From contig JBCDLX010000005.1 in the NCBI GenBank assembly GCA_038744785.1, positions 140,118 through 204,117 on the forward strand: a stretch of 64,000 bases of DNA. Reading direction: 5' to 3'. Numbering within the stretch: the first letter of the stretch is position 1; each line of letters starts with the position of its first letter. Under the pieces are notes generated by a model. That model was not told the DNA's origin and did no database searches. It was given only the letters and a program-made list of their open reading frames with translations. Source of the stretch: Ovoidimarina sp038744785 (lineage in GTDB: Bacteria; Pseudomonadota; Alphaproteobacteria; Rhodobacterales; Rhodobacteraceae). Below, piece after piece: positions 24,649 to 32,861 of the stretch. The position numbers were made by a program, and so were the translations under genes.

Positions 24649-25859
24649 CGATCAATCTCCCCGAACACCACGTCCATCGTGCCGATGATCGCCGCGACAT
24701 CCGCCAGTTGGTGCCCGCCCGCGATATAGTCCATCGCCTGCAGATGCAGGAACCCCGGCGCACGGAGCTTCGCGCGGTAGGGGCGGTTCGTGCCGTCAGC
24801 GACAAGGTATACGCCGAACTCACCCTTCGGCGCTTCGACGGCGGCATAGACCTCTCCCTCGGGCACGTGGAACCCTTCGGTGTAAAGCTTGAAGTGATGG
24901 ATCAGCGCCTCCATCGACGTTTTCATATCGCCCCGGGACGGTGGCGTGACCTTGCCTCGGGCCAGCACATCGCCCTGCCCCTCGGGCGCACGCAGCTTTT
25001 CACAGGCTTGTTTGATGATTTTCAGCGATTCCCGCATCTCGGCCATCCGAACCAGATAGCGGTCATAGCAGTCGCCGTTCTTGCCAACGGGGATCTGGAA
25101 ATCGAATTCGTCGTAGCATTCATAGGGCTGGGATCGGCGCAAGTCCCAAGCGAGGCCCGAGCCGCGCACCATAACACCAGAAAACCCCCACTTCTGGATG
25201 TCTTCTTCGGTCACGATGCCGATATCGGCGTTGCGCTGTTTGAACACGCGGTTCTCTGTCAGGAGCCCGTCGATATCCGCCATCACGCGCGGGAAATCGT
25301 CGGCCCAGGTGTCGATATCGTCGATCAACTCAGGTGGAAGGTCCTGATGCACACCGCCCGGGCGGAAATACGCCGCGTGAAGCCGTGCGCCGCAGGCGCG
25401 TTCGTAGAAAATCATCAGCTTCTCACGCTCTTCAAAGCCCCAAAGTGGCGGGGTCAGTGCGCCGACGTCCATCGCTTGCGTCGTGACGTTCAGAAGATGG
25501 TTCAGAATACGGCCGATCTCTGAGTAGAGCACGCGGATCAGGCTGGCTCGGCGAGGTACCTCAACGCCTGTCAGCTTTTCGATGGCCAGACACCAGGCAT
25601 GTTCCTGGTTCATCGGGGCCACATAGTCCAGCCGGTCGAAATAGGGCAGGTTCTGAAGGTATGTCCGGCTTTCCATCAGCTTTTCTGTACCGCGATGGAG
25701 CAGACCGATATGCGGGTCGCAACGCTCGACAATCTCGCCGTCAAGCTCCAGCACAAGGCGCAACACACCGTGGGCCGCCGGGTGCTGGGGGCCGAAGTTG
25801 ATGTTGAAGTTCCGGATCTTCTGTTCGCCGGTCAGAGCGTCCTCGAATTTCCCGTCCAT
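24645..25859 (-). CDS. nuoD: NADH-quinone oxidoreductase subunit D
   Basis: NuoD is the 49-kDa-type subunit forming the quinone site together with NuoB. The 404-aa length is typical of an unfused NuoD. Family motifs include NFGPQHPAAHGVLRLVLELDGE at 22-43, GLLHRGTEKLME near 53, and MDVVFGEIDR at the very C-terminus. In E. coli nuoC and nuoD are fused; here they are separate and a sulfotransferase gene lies between them, ending three bases before this start. The ATG at 25859 fits the family N-terminus. Confidence 0.98.
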   Translation of the reverse strand: MDGKFEDALTGEQKIRNFNINFGPQHPAAHGVLRLVLELDGEIVERCDPHIGLLHRGTEKLMESRTYLQNLPYFDRLDYVAPMNQEHAWCLAIEKLTGVEVPRRASLIRVLYSEIGRILNHLLNVTTQAMDVGALTPPLWGFEEREKLMIFYERACGARLHAAYFRPGGVHQDLPPELIDDIDTWADDFPRVMADIDGLLTENRVFKQRNADIGIVTEEDIQKWGFSGVMVRGSGLAWDLRRSQPYECYDEFDFQIPVGKNGDCYDRYLVRMAEMRESLKIIKQACEKLRAPEGQGDVLARGKVTPPSRGDMKTSMEALIHHFKLYTEGFHVPEGEVYAAVEAPKGEFGVYLVADGTNRPYRAKLRAPGFLHLQAMDYIAGGHQLADVAAIIGTMDVVFGEIDR

Positions 25860-25862
25860 CGC

Positions 25863-26684
25863 CTACACCCTTTCCGTCCAGGCCGGGGGCACACGTCCCA
25901 TCGCCCGTGTGATGTAATCATATTGCGGAGCCAGCCAATCGCGCGCGGCACGCGCTTGTGCCGCCGACATCGGCAAGGGTTGACCAGCATGGACAACCTT
26001 CGACAACGGGGGCGCCGGCGAGATCCCGAGGAATGCGCAGATCATCTTGGTCGCATCGCCAGAAAACAGGTCCTCAAAGAACACCACCAGACGTCGGGGA
26101 CCCGGGACAGCGTGGCACAGCCGATCAAACATTCCGCGATAGTCTGAGCGGCTTTCTATCTCTGCCTCGTGGCCTGAAAGGGTGCGAGACAGAATACGGC
26201 CGCTTCGCGCGTCTGTCACGGCGCCGTCGGGTTCGCGCCGCCCTGCGATCATGCGAACGTGGCTCCAGAGCCGGGCGACCGGGTCGCGCAGAATCAACAA
26301 AAATCGCGCCTCCCCCAAACTATCCATTCGACGAAGATCAGCCTCCGGCAAAAGCCCGTAGGCTGGTGTGATATCACCGACCACCGCACGTTCACGGCCC
26401 AAATAATCCAGGTAGGCCGCGTCCGATGGTGTTGAAAACAGCCCGATCAAGTCATCAATATCCTGTAACCGCTCTGATCCGGCCCTGCCAGACATCAGGT
26501 CGTCACGTTCCGTGGCCAGCTCTTCGATGCGGCGGGCCATACGGTCCCGGCTTAGGGCATCGAAGTAGTGCAGCTCTTTCACGGAGCGCAGTCCAACTTC
26601 GGAATGGCCCCGCAGCCAGTGGTGCAACCAACTTGTACCGGCTTTCGTCGCGCCAATCCCAAAAAGAAGCCGCGGGCCACTCAT
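25863..26684 (-). CDS. Sulfotransferase family protein inside the nuo cluster
   Basis: The 273-aa protein has both PAPS-binding elements of sulfotransferases: the 5'-phosphosulfate loop GIGATKAGTSWL at residues 9-20 and the 3'-phosphate motif LRDPVARLWSH at about 132-142. It is expected to move sulfate from PAPS to a hydroxyl or amino group of an unknown acceptor. I chose ATG at 26684, which starts just before the PAPS loop as in relatives; ATG at 26717 is also possible. It lies between nuoC and nuoD on the same strand, 51 bases after nuoC and three before nuoD, so it is cotranscribed with complex I. No link between this activity and complex I is known to me. Confidence 0.88.
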   Translation of the reverse strand: MSGPRLLFGIGATKAGTSWLHHWLRGHSEVGLRSVKELHYFDALSRDRMARRIEELATERDDLMSGRAGSERLQDIDDLIGLFSTPSDAAYLDYLGRERAVVGDITPAYGLLPEADLRRMDSLGEARFLLILRDPVARLWSHVRMIAGRREPDGAVTDARSGRILSRTLSGHEAEIESRSDYRGMFDRLCHAVPGPRRLVVFFEDLFSGDATKMICAFLGISPAPPLSKVVHAGQPLPMSAAQARAARDWLAPQYDYITRAMGRVPPAWTERV

Positions 26685-26735
26685 CTCGATGGGCCCGCTG
26701 CACCGAAGCGGCCGCATGGGCAACGCGCATCCATA

Positions 26736-27347
26736 TCAGGACGCCTTTTCGTCAAGCTTCTCGTCGCCTGGCAAAACGTATTCCGCGCCTTCCCAAGGAC
26801 TCATAAAGTCAAACTGTCGATATTCTTGCACCAGGCTGACAGGCTCATAAACCACCCGTTTTTGCGCTTCGTCATAGCGCACCTCGGTGTAGCCCGTCGT
26901 CGGGAAGTCCTTTCGCAGCGGATACCCCCGAAACCCGTAGTCGGTCAGGATCCGGCGCAAGTCGGGGTGGCCCGAAAACAGAATGCCGAACATGTCGAAC
27001 ACTTCGCGTTCAAACCAGTTCGCAGATGGGTGAATGCCCGTCAAAGACGGGACCATATCCTCTTCGCGGACCAATAGTTTAAGCCGGATCCGTTGGTTCT
27101 GATACATCGAAAGAAAGTGATAGACGACATCGAACCGCTTTTCGCGCTCGGGATAGTCAACGCCGGTTATGTCGACAAGCGTTGAGAAGCGGCAATTACG
27201 GTCGGTCCGCAAGAACTCAACGAAACTGACAAAGGAGGACAAGGTCACTTCGATCGTCAATTCATCGTGTGCGACAGCCCAATTCAGCACACAGTCCGGG
27301 CGTTTCAGCTCGATATGCTGACCCAGTTCCTGCAATTCATCCGACAT
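26736..27347 (-). CDS. nuoC: NADH-quinone oxidoreductase subunit C
   Basis: NuoC is the 30-kDa-type subunit of the peripheral arm, without cofactors. The 203-aa protein has the family signature EREVFDMFGILFSGHPDLRR near 128, followed by ILTDYGFRGYPLRKDFP. It is a stand-alone NuoC, not the NuoCD fusion of enterobacteria. It begins six bases after the nuoB stop and is followed by the sulfotransferase gene. Confidence 0.97.
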   Translation of the reverse strand: MSDELQELGQHIELKRPDCVLNWAVAHDELTIEVTLSSFVSFVEFLRTDRNCRFSTLVDITGVDYPEREKRFDVVYHFLSMYQNQRIRLKLLVREEDMVPSLTGIHPSANWFEREVFDMFGILFSGHPDLRRILTDYGFRGYPLRKDFPTTGYTEVRYDEAQKRVVYEPVSLVQEYRQFDFMSPWEGAEYVLPGDEKLDEKAS

Positions 27348-27352
27348 CGGGC

Positions 27353-27877
27353 TTACCTCGCGATCGTTCCGGTGCGGCGAATCTTACGCTGAAGCTGCAT
27401 AATGCCGTATAGAAGCGCCTCGGCAGTCGGCGGACATCCCGGCACGTAGATATCGACCGGAACAATCCGGTCACACCCACGTACAACGGAGTAGCTGTAG
27501 TGATAGTAGCCGCCCCCATTGGCACACGACCCCATCGAAATGACATAGCGCGGCTCTGGCATCTGATCGTAAACCTTGCGAAGCGCAGGCGCCATCTTGT
27601 TGGTCAGCGTGCCTGCAACAATCATCAGATCCGATTGGCGCGGGCTTGCGCGCGGTGCGGTCCCGAACCGCTCAAGATCGTAGCGCGGCATCGAAGTGTG
27701 CATCATTTCGACCGCGCAACACGCGAGTCCAAAGGTCATCCAATGCAAACTGCCGGTGCGCGCCCAGTTGATGATATCCTCGGTCGATGTGACCAGAAAC
27801 CCCTTGTCCTGAAGCTCGCGATTCAGCGTCTGGGTCGCAACCTCTTTGTCGGCGCCAGCGGTGGCTGCTATTCCCAT
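27353..27877 (-). CDS. nuoB: NADH-quinone oxidoreductase subunit B
   Basis: NuoB carries cluster N2, the final electron donor to quinone. The 174-aa protein has the tandem Cys pair FGLACCAVEMMH near 46, GSCANGGG near 115 and VPGCPP near 145, the four-cysteine pattern of N2. The ATG at 27877 matches relatives and overlaps the end of nuoA by ten bases; a longer open frame to 27988 would run far into nuoA and is rejected. Confidence 0.98.
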   Translation of the reverse strand: MGIAATAGADKEVATQTLNRELQDKGFLVTSTEDIINWARTGSLHWMTFGLACCAVEMMHTSMPRYDLERFGTAPRASPRQSDLMIVAGTLTNKMAPALRKVYDQMPEPRYVISMGSCANGGGYYHYSYSVVRGCDRIVPVDIYVPGCPPTAEALLYGIMQLQRKIRRTGTIAR

Positions 27878-28233
27878 TCGAGCGCACCCTTCTTCCACTC
27901 GTAGGCGAACCCAACGGTTAGAACGCCTAAGAACAGCATCATCGACCAGAAGGCGAGATCTGTCATTCCGCCAAAAGCCACAGCCCAAGGGAACAGAAAT
28001 GCGATCTCAAGATCAAAGATAATGAACAGGATCGCCACCAGGTAGAAGCGCACATCAAACTTCATTCGCGCGTCGTCGAAGGCGTTAAAGCCGCATTCGT
28101 AAGCGGAGACCTTTTCGGGGTCAGGATCGCGCGGTGCAGCGACCGCTGCCGCGAGAATCAGGACAAGACCCAGCCCTACGGCGAGGCCCAGAAAAATCAG
28201 TATCGGAAGGTACTCGCGCAGCAGGTCTTCCAC
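27868..28233 (-). CDS. nuoA: NADH-quinone oxidoreductase subunit A (GTG start)
   Basis: NuoA is a three-helix membrane subunit near the quinone site. The 121-aa protein contains the conserved loop YECGFNAFDDARMKFDVRFYLVAILF with the conserved Cys near residue 47. The start is GTG at 28233 with AAGGAG nine bases upstream. It is the first gene of the complex I convoy: no gene on the same strand is close upstream, and a promoter-like pair lies at 28289-28317. Confidence 0.97.
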   Translation of the reverse strand: MEDLLREYLPILIFLGLAVGLGLVLILAAAVAAPRDPDPEKVSAYECGFNAFDDARMKFDVRFYLVAILFIIFDLEIAFLFPWAVAFGGMTDLAFWSMMLFLGVLTVGFAYEWKKGALEWE

Positions 28234-28288
28234 GTGCCGGGCTCCTTGCGTGTGGGCGTCTGGTACGCCCCGGCCACTTTAGCTTGTA

Positions 28289-28317
28289 CGATTACCCGTG
28301 CCCCAAAGCACCGTCAA
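28289..28317 (-). promoter_or_regulatory. Putative sigma-70-type promoter of the nuo operon
   Basis: On the minus strand TTGACG (28317-28312) and TAATCG (28294-28289) are 17 bases apart, a good match to -35 and -10 elements. They lie about 56 bases before the nuoA GTG, in the gap between the upstream small gene and nuoA. A small inverted repeat (GGGCGT/ACGCCC) lies in the resulting leader at 28254-28270. Confidence 0.45.
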
Positions 28318-28376
28318 TGCAGGTGCGGCAACGATCGTGCCTGTTGGACTATTGGACGCAGCCGTACCAGCGCACG

Positions 28377-28724
28377 TCAGGATAGGCGAAGGGGCGCCCC
28401 ATCGGTACCGTGGACGGGGGCAACGGGCGCATCGCTTCCTAACTCGTCCTTTGCAACCTGGCCCACCGCCTTGCGACAGGCAGACACGGTTTGCGGGTTC
28501 TCACGCTCCCAGACTTCAAACCGTTGCTGGCCCAGTTGAAGGGCTGCCTCGCGGACTTCGGGACCAAGCGCCAGCATCCGACGTTCTTCACCCGTGAGGT
28601 AAGCGATCTGAACTGCAATCATGGCGTCTTCAGGCGACAGGGCGGAGCCCGTTGACCGGTCGCGACGGCAGTTCGCCCCATCGCTCGCATAATACGCGAG
28701 CAGGAGAGAGTGGTCTGGCGTCAT
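28377..28724 (-). CDS. Small protein of unknown function
   Basis: A 115-aa soluble protein, mostly helical by composition, with no signal peptide or membrane segment. Segments such as SPEDAMIAVQIAYLTGEERRMLALGPEVREAAL suggest a helical fold but I recognise no family. The ATG at 28724 follows AGAGGAC (ribosome binding site about eight bases upstream). A perfect TetR-type palindrome lies 24 bases before the start codon, so the gene may be repressed by a regulator encoded elsewhere. It lies between choline-sulfatase and nuoA, both on the same strand. Confidence 0.65.
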   Translation of the reverse strand: MTPDHSLLLAYYASDGANCRRDRSTGSALSPEDAMIAVQIAYLTGEERRMLALGPEVREAALQLGQQRFEVWERENPQTVSACRKAVGQVAKDELGSDAPVAPVHGTDGAPLRLS

Positions 28725-28747
28725 GGTCTGTCCTCTAGGCTTTTAAC

Positions 28748-28763
28748 TGAACCGTTTGGTTCA
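28748..28763. promoter_or_regulatory. TetR-type operator-like palindrome TGAACC-GTTT-GGTTCA
   Basis: Perfect 6-bp arms with a 4-base centre, overlapping TATATGAACC on the minus strand that could be part of a -10 element. The shape and size fit operators of TetR-family repressors. It lies directly upstream of the small gene at 28377-28724. No TetR gene is in the window. Confidence 0.45.
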
Positions 28764-28869
28764 TATAGGGTCTAAGGAATTAGGTACCAGTACCCGAGGA
28801 TCAGATAATTGTGATCTGTTCGAAGCAGTTGCAGGCAGAGCTTCACAGCGCACCGAGACCGCGCACTAA

Positions 28870-30381
28870 TCATTCCCCGCGCGGAAATCGCTGCCGGTCT
28901 TCGAGATCGTTCAGATCCATGTGATTGCGCATGTAGCGTTCGGATGCCACGCGCAGCGGCTGGTGATCCCATGGGTAGTAGGCACCTTTCCGCAAGGCGT
29001 CATATACCACATGACGCCGGGCCTGGCTTTCCCGCACCTCGGCATCGAAACGGTCCAGATCCCACCGCGCCTCGGACTTTTCGCGCAGTTCAGATATCGT
29101 ACCTGCATGGGCCGGATCGTCGGCGAGGTTGCGAAGTTCGTGCGGATCAACCTCGAGATCATAAAGCTGGTCGGGATCAAGCGCGCACCGGGTGTACTTC
29201 CATTTCCCGTACCGAAGCGACACGAGAGGCGCGTAGGACCCTTCGGCGGCGTATTCCATGGCAACCGGCGCGGTGCGCTCGCCGCCCTGCCCGAGTGGAA
29301 CCAGGCTTTCACCCGTGGTCCAGGGCAGAACCTCTTCCATCGACACACCGGCGAGAGCACAGATCGTTGGACACAGATCTATCGTGGACACGGGCGCATC
29401 GATCCTGCCCGGTGCCATCTCTGGTGCCGCGACCATAAGCGGCACGCGAGAGGAGCCTTCAAAGAAGCTCATTTTGAACCACAATCCCCGCTCGCCCAGC
29501 ATATCGCCGTGGTCCGACACAAAGACGACGATCGCTTCCTGCCGAGTTGCCTCTAGCACCCGCAGAACCTGACCGATCTTGTCGTCCAGATACGAAATGT
29601 TCGCGAAATACGCCCGCCGCGACCGTTGGATATCGTCCGGTGAGATCGTGAAGCTGCGCCAATCATTTGCGTCGAAGATGCGTTGCGAGTGCGGATCCAT
29701 CTGGTCGTAGGCAAAAGCGGGTACCTCGGGCATCAAATGGTCGCAGCCGTCGTAGAGATCCCAGTATCTTTGCCGCGCCACATAGGGGTCGTGCGGGTGG
29801 GTGAAGCTTACGGTCAGGCACCACGGACGGGCATCGGAAGCGCGCGCCAGATCATAGAGTTTCTGCGTCGCGAAATGGGCCACCTCGTCATCATACTCTA
29901 GTTGGTTGGTTGTTTCTGCGACCCCCGCACCAGTCACCGAGCCCATGTTGTGGTACCACCAGTCGATCCGCTCGCCGGGTTTGCGGTAATCCGGTGTCCA
30001 GCCGAAATCGGCCGGGTAAATGTCTGTGGTAAGCCGCTCTTCGAACCCATGAAGCTGGTCTGGCCCGACAAAATGCATCTTTCCAGACAGACATGTCCGG
30101 TACCCCGCGCGCCGCAGATGGTGCGCATAGGTGGGCAGATCCGACGTGAACTCGGCCGCGTTGTCATAGACCCGTGTTCGCGACGGCAGTTGGCCTGTCA
30201 TAAAGCTCGCCCGGCCCGGCGCGCATAAGGGGCTTGCAGTGTAGGCGTTCCGAAACCGTGTCGACCGCGCGGCCAGGCGGGCAAGGTTCGGCGTTTGCAA
30301 CCATTCCGCGGGCCCATCCGGAAAAAGCGTGCCGTTAAGCTGATCGACCATCAGGATAAGGATGTTGGGACGGTCACTCAT
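28870..30381 (-). CDS. betC: Choline-sulfatase (sulfatase family)
   Basis: The 503-aa enzyme hydrolyses choline-O-sulfate to choline and sulfate, feeding glycine betaine synthesis. The alkaline-phosphatase-fold sulfatase features are clear: metal-binding Asp-13 (LMVDQLNG), the formylglycine motif CAPGR with Cys-53, GKMHFVG, and FVSDHGDMLGERGLWFK; the C-terminus (YDLEVDPHELRNL, ending YYPWDHQPLR) is like BetC. ATG at 30381 overlaps the GST stop as ATGA. No betA, betB or betI is nearby, unlike in many relatives, so regulation and choline oxidation must be encoded elsewhere. Confidence 0.88.
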   Translation of the reverse strand: MSDRPNILILMVDQLNGTLFPDGPAEWLQTPNLARLAARSTRFRNAYTASPLCAPGRASFMTGQLPSRTRVYDNAAEFTSDLPTYAHHLRRAGYRTCLSGKMHFVGPDQLHGFEERLTTDIYPADFGWTPDYRKPGERIDWWYHNMGSVTGAGVAETTNQLEYDDEVAHFATQKLYDLARASDARPWCLTVSFTHPHDPYVARQRYWDLYDGCDHLMPEVPAFAYDQMDPHSQRIFDANDWRSFTISPDDIQRSRRAYFANISYLDDKIGQVLRVLEATRQEAIVVFVSDHGDMLGERGLWFKMSFFEGSSRVPLMVAAPEMAPGRIDAPVSTIDLCPTICALAGVSMEEVLPWTTGESLVPLGQGGERTAPVAMEYAAEGSYAPLVSLRYGKWKYTRCALDPDQLYDLEVDPHELRNLADDPAHAGTISELREKSEARWDLDRFDAEVRESQARRHVVYDALRKGAYYPWDHQPLRVASERYMRNHMDLNDLEDRQRFPRGE

Positions 30382-31055
30382 GGTCGGACTGGATCGGGGG
30401 CCGGATAAAACTCTTTGGCATAGAGCCTCTCCGCGCCTTCGGGTGGAAGCGCAGACTTGAAGCCAGGGCGTGCAGTGATCCGGCAGTACCACGCGTCCAG
30501 GGCCGGAAACGCCTCGGTCTTCACGAAATGTCGCGCCATGTAAACGGCATGGCCCACACTGATATCCGCCGCCGAGAACCCGCTACGCAGAAGAAAGTCC
30601 TGATCTGGGCCCGCAGACAAAAGGTGTTCCTCGATCGCGCCAAAACACCTGGAAAGCCGCTTGGCTTCGATCGACATAACTGTCGGACTGCGCATCCAGT
30701 CTTTGTAAAGCACAATATGGCTTTGTGTTAGCGCGGCTGTATGCTGGCTGACGGTTTCCGCAAAATGCACCCAGATCAGCCAGTCAGCGCGCTCCGCGTC
30801 CTTAGGTGCACGCCCAAGTCGAGCCTCAGGAAACCGTTCGCACAGCACTTCGGTGATTGCACCCGATTCCCAGATCACGTTGCCGTCCAACTCTAGCGCG
30901 GGCACACGGCCCACCGGATGCAGGGCCAGATAGTCTTTCGATCGCAGGGTCTTTCCGAACGGGTGCACCACGACATCAAACTCTACGCCCAACTCGTTCA
31001 GCAGCCAAAGTGCCCGCATCGAGCGGGTCTGGTGGCAGTGGTGCAGGCAGATCAT
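30378..31055 (-). CDS. Glutathione S-transferase family protein
   Basis: The 225-aa protein has an N-terminal thioredoxin-like GST domain (HQTRSMRALWLLNELGVEF; VGRVPALELDG near 49; ESGAITEVLCERF near 63) and an all-helical C-terminal domain from about residue 85. It is predicted to conjugate glutathione to electrophiles, substrate unknown. It is coupled on both sides by ATGA overlaps: with the ASCH protein before it and with choline-sulfatase after it. Confidence 0.92.
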   Translation of the reverse strand: MICLHHCHQTRSMRALWLLNELGVEFDVVVHPFGKTLRSKDYLALHPVGRVPALELDGNVIWESGAITEVLCERFPEARLGRAPKDAERADWLIWVHFAETVSQHTAALTQSHIVLYKDWMRSPTVMSIEAKRLSRCFGAIEEHLLSAGPDQDFLLRSGFSAADISVGHAVYMARHFVKTEAFPALDAWYCRITARPGFKSALPPEGAERLYAKEFYPAPDPVRP

Positions 31056-31462
31056 CTTAAATCCTCAACCAACCGGAACCGTTCGCAGACCAGTTCCATG
31101 TCTGGGTCCCAACCGCCATTGCGCTCGAAATACGCCCTGTGATCGCGGCGCCAGCCAAATAGATCGTCATTTTCGCCTTCGGCCAAGGCAAAGGTTTCGT
31201 CCACTTCGGAAAACCGGCGGATCGACACGTCAAGGGTTTGGATGACAAGGGCGGGCTTGCCGTCCCAATCTAGCGCTACGTCGTGGCGGCCAACTTTCGG
31301 AAGTGGTTCGCCTTCGGCGGAGAAATCCCGAAGCGCGCCACAGGTCGCCGTTTTTCGCCCAGCGCGCACCAGCGCCAGGAGCATGTCGCAAAGCTTGCGG
31401 GCGTCGCCAAAGGTGAAGGTCACGGCACCGGGATACCGCGCCAATGCCTCGTTCAACGTCAT
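31052..31462 (-). CDS. ASCH domain protein
   Basis: The 136-aa protein has the ASCH (PUA-like, RNA-binding-type) pattern: TFTFGDARKLCDMLLALVRAGRKTATCGAL near 16-45, then GEPLPKVGRHDVALDWDGKPALVIQT and a C-terminal CERFRLV. The RAGRKTAT segment is the family's typical ligand-facing loop. ATG at 31462 gives the usual N-terminus; no clear ribosome binding site precedes it, and a GTG at 31519 would add 19 residues. Its stop overlaps the GST start. Function unknown; RNA or nucleotide binding is inferred from the fold. Confidence 0.85.
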   Translation of the reverse strand: MTLNEALARYPGAVTFTFGDARKLCDMLLALVRAGRKTATCGALRDFSAEGEPLPKVGRHDVALDWDGKPALVIQTLDVSIRRFSEVDETFALAEGENDDLFGWRRDHRAYFERNGGWDPDMELVCERFRLVEDLR

Positions 31463-31544
31463 TGGGAAGGAGGATGGCGCGACGCCATCAGGCGCGCCAT
31501 TGAAACCGCACGGTGCCACCGCACCGGTTCTCTGGTCCTGAGGG

Positions 31545-32336
31545 TCATCGCCCTGCCTCAGTAAGCTTGCCTGTGACCAACCCCTCGTTCACTTCAAGCC
31601 AACGCTCGCGGTAGGCATGCCGCGCCGCTTCGGCGACATCGTTCTGGAATGCCGCGTTTGTGCCGGCCCCGATCACCGCGCCTACAAGCGGCGCCATCTG
31701 TCCGATTTTCCGAGCCGAAAGGTTTACGCCCAAAACATGCGCGACGCGGCGCGATGCCGCCTGAACGCCCGCAGCCTGACCGGTCAGCCGGACGATTTTG
31801 CCCCAGCTTTCCGGCGACAGATCGCTTCGGTCCTGTGCCAATCGGGTCAGCGCCTCCTGTTTCTCGGCCATGGTGTTGGCGCCCGCGAGATGCAAAACAT
31901 CAAGGATAAACACGCGTTCGGACCGCGAGGCATCCCCGAAGCCATAGCAAAGACCGGTCAACCGAACAGTCCGAAGCGCTAAAGTGATTGTGGCAGGCAC
32001 ATCAACGGCAAGGCCCGCCGCACCCAATGCCCCGGCAGCCCCGCCGCCCGTTACCGCGTACCCAAGAGCCCAGCGCCGCATGTCTGCAGCCGCCGCGTCA
32101 CAGGCCGAAAGGTCCAGAAAATCGTGCCCGATCGCAGACGACCGGATCGATGCCGAGGCTGCCCAGTCTGCCCCGCGAAGCGCCGCCTCAATCGCCTCGG
32201 CAGGGATCAGACGATGGGTCAGGAACGCCACGGGGCGGGCCATGCGGCGAACCATCCGCGGAAGCAGAGACGGCGGTGCGGCGCGATAGGCATCCTGCGC
32301 CTTCAATACTTGATCCAGATAGACTTGCGTATCCAT
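31545..32336 (-). CDS. EcsC family protein
   Basis: The 263-aa protein resembles EcsC, a family named from a Bacillus ABC-transporter operon but of unknown activity. It shows the Ala/Gly-rich membrane-associating segment (GYAVTGGGAAGALGAAGLAVDVP near 94-116), a central ALRTVRLTGLCYGFG region and a C-terminal Gly/Ala region (MAPLVGAVIGAGTNAAF). The ATG at 32336 overlaps the stop of the upstream LprI-like gene (TGATG), so the two are a translational pair. Confidence 0.88.
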   Translation of the reverse strand: MDTQVYLDQVLKAQDAYRAAPPSLLPRMVRRMARPVAFLTHRLIPAEAIEAALRGADWAASASIRSSAIGHDFLDLSACDAAAADMRRWALGYAVTGGGAAGALGAAGLAVDVPATITLALRTVRLTGLCYGFGDASRSERVFILDVLHLAGANTMAEKQEALTRLAQDRSDLSPESWGKIVRLTGQAAGVQAASRRVAHVLGVNLSARKIGQMAPLVGAVIGAGTNAAFQNDVAEAARHAYRERWLEVNEGLVTGKLTEAGR

Positions 32337-32836
32337 CAGCGTGCCTCGTACTCGGCCAGCCTCGCCTCGAGCAACAGCGTTTGGCGCGCGGTCTCGTGCA
32401 TCTGACAGGCAGCGGTGGCCGGGCCTTGTCCGGTGCCTCCTCCCCATTTCGTGCGTTCGTACTCGCACAATGCATCGCGATAACCGATCCAGGCACGCTG
32501 CATATCGAGAAGCGCGGGCGCCATCTCGGGGACCGTGGCGCCGATGTCTTTCATTTCGGTGTCTTCTGCCTGGTCCGCTGCGCGAAGGGCCTGGTAGACC
32601 GCGTTAAGCCGCGCATCCCACCAATCGCGTTCCCTACCAAAACAGAACCCCATGCCCACGGTCGTGTAGCCATCGGGTGTTTCAGTGCAGGCACCAGCCG
32701 ATAGCCCGATGCAGTCCTCTCCCCCGCGGTCTTCAAGACACGACAGCGTAGCGTCGGGCGAAAAGGCGATATCCTGAGCCATCGCGGGCAGCGCGATCAA
32801 GATCAGCAAGGCCGCCGTTTGACTTGCACATTTCAC
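32336..32836 (-). CDS. Exported DUF1311/LprI-like protein (GTG start)
   Basis: The 166-aa protein has a signal peptide (VKCASQTAALLILIALPAMAQ) and a domain like the lysozyme-inhibitor LprI N-terminal family: GMGFCFGRERDWWDARLNAVYQAL, DMQRAWIGYRDALCEYERTKW and CQMHETARQTLLLEARL, with cysteines spaced for several disulfides. GTG at 32836 is supported by a near-perfect GAGGAGG eight bases upstream. A periplasmic role is expected; lysozyme inhibition is a family name only. Confidence 0.86.
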   Translation of the reverse strand: MKCASQTAALLILIALPAMAQDIAFSPDATLSCLEDRGGEDCIGLSAGACTETPDGYTTVGMGFCFGRERDWWDARLNAVYQALRAADQAEDTEMKDIGATVPEMAPALLDMQRAWIGYRDALCEYERTKWGGGTGQGPATAACQMHETARQTLLLEARLAEYEAR

Positions 32837-32861
32837 GCGTGTTCCTCCTCTGCGGCACCCT

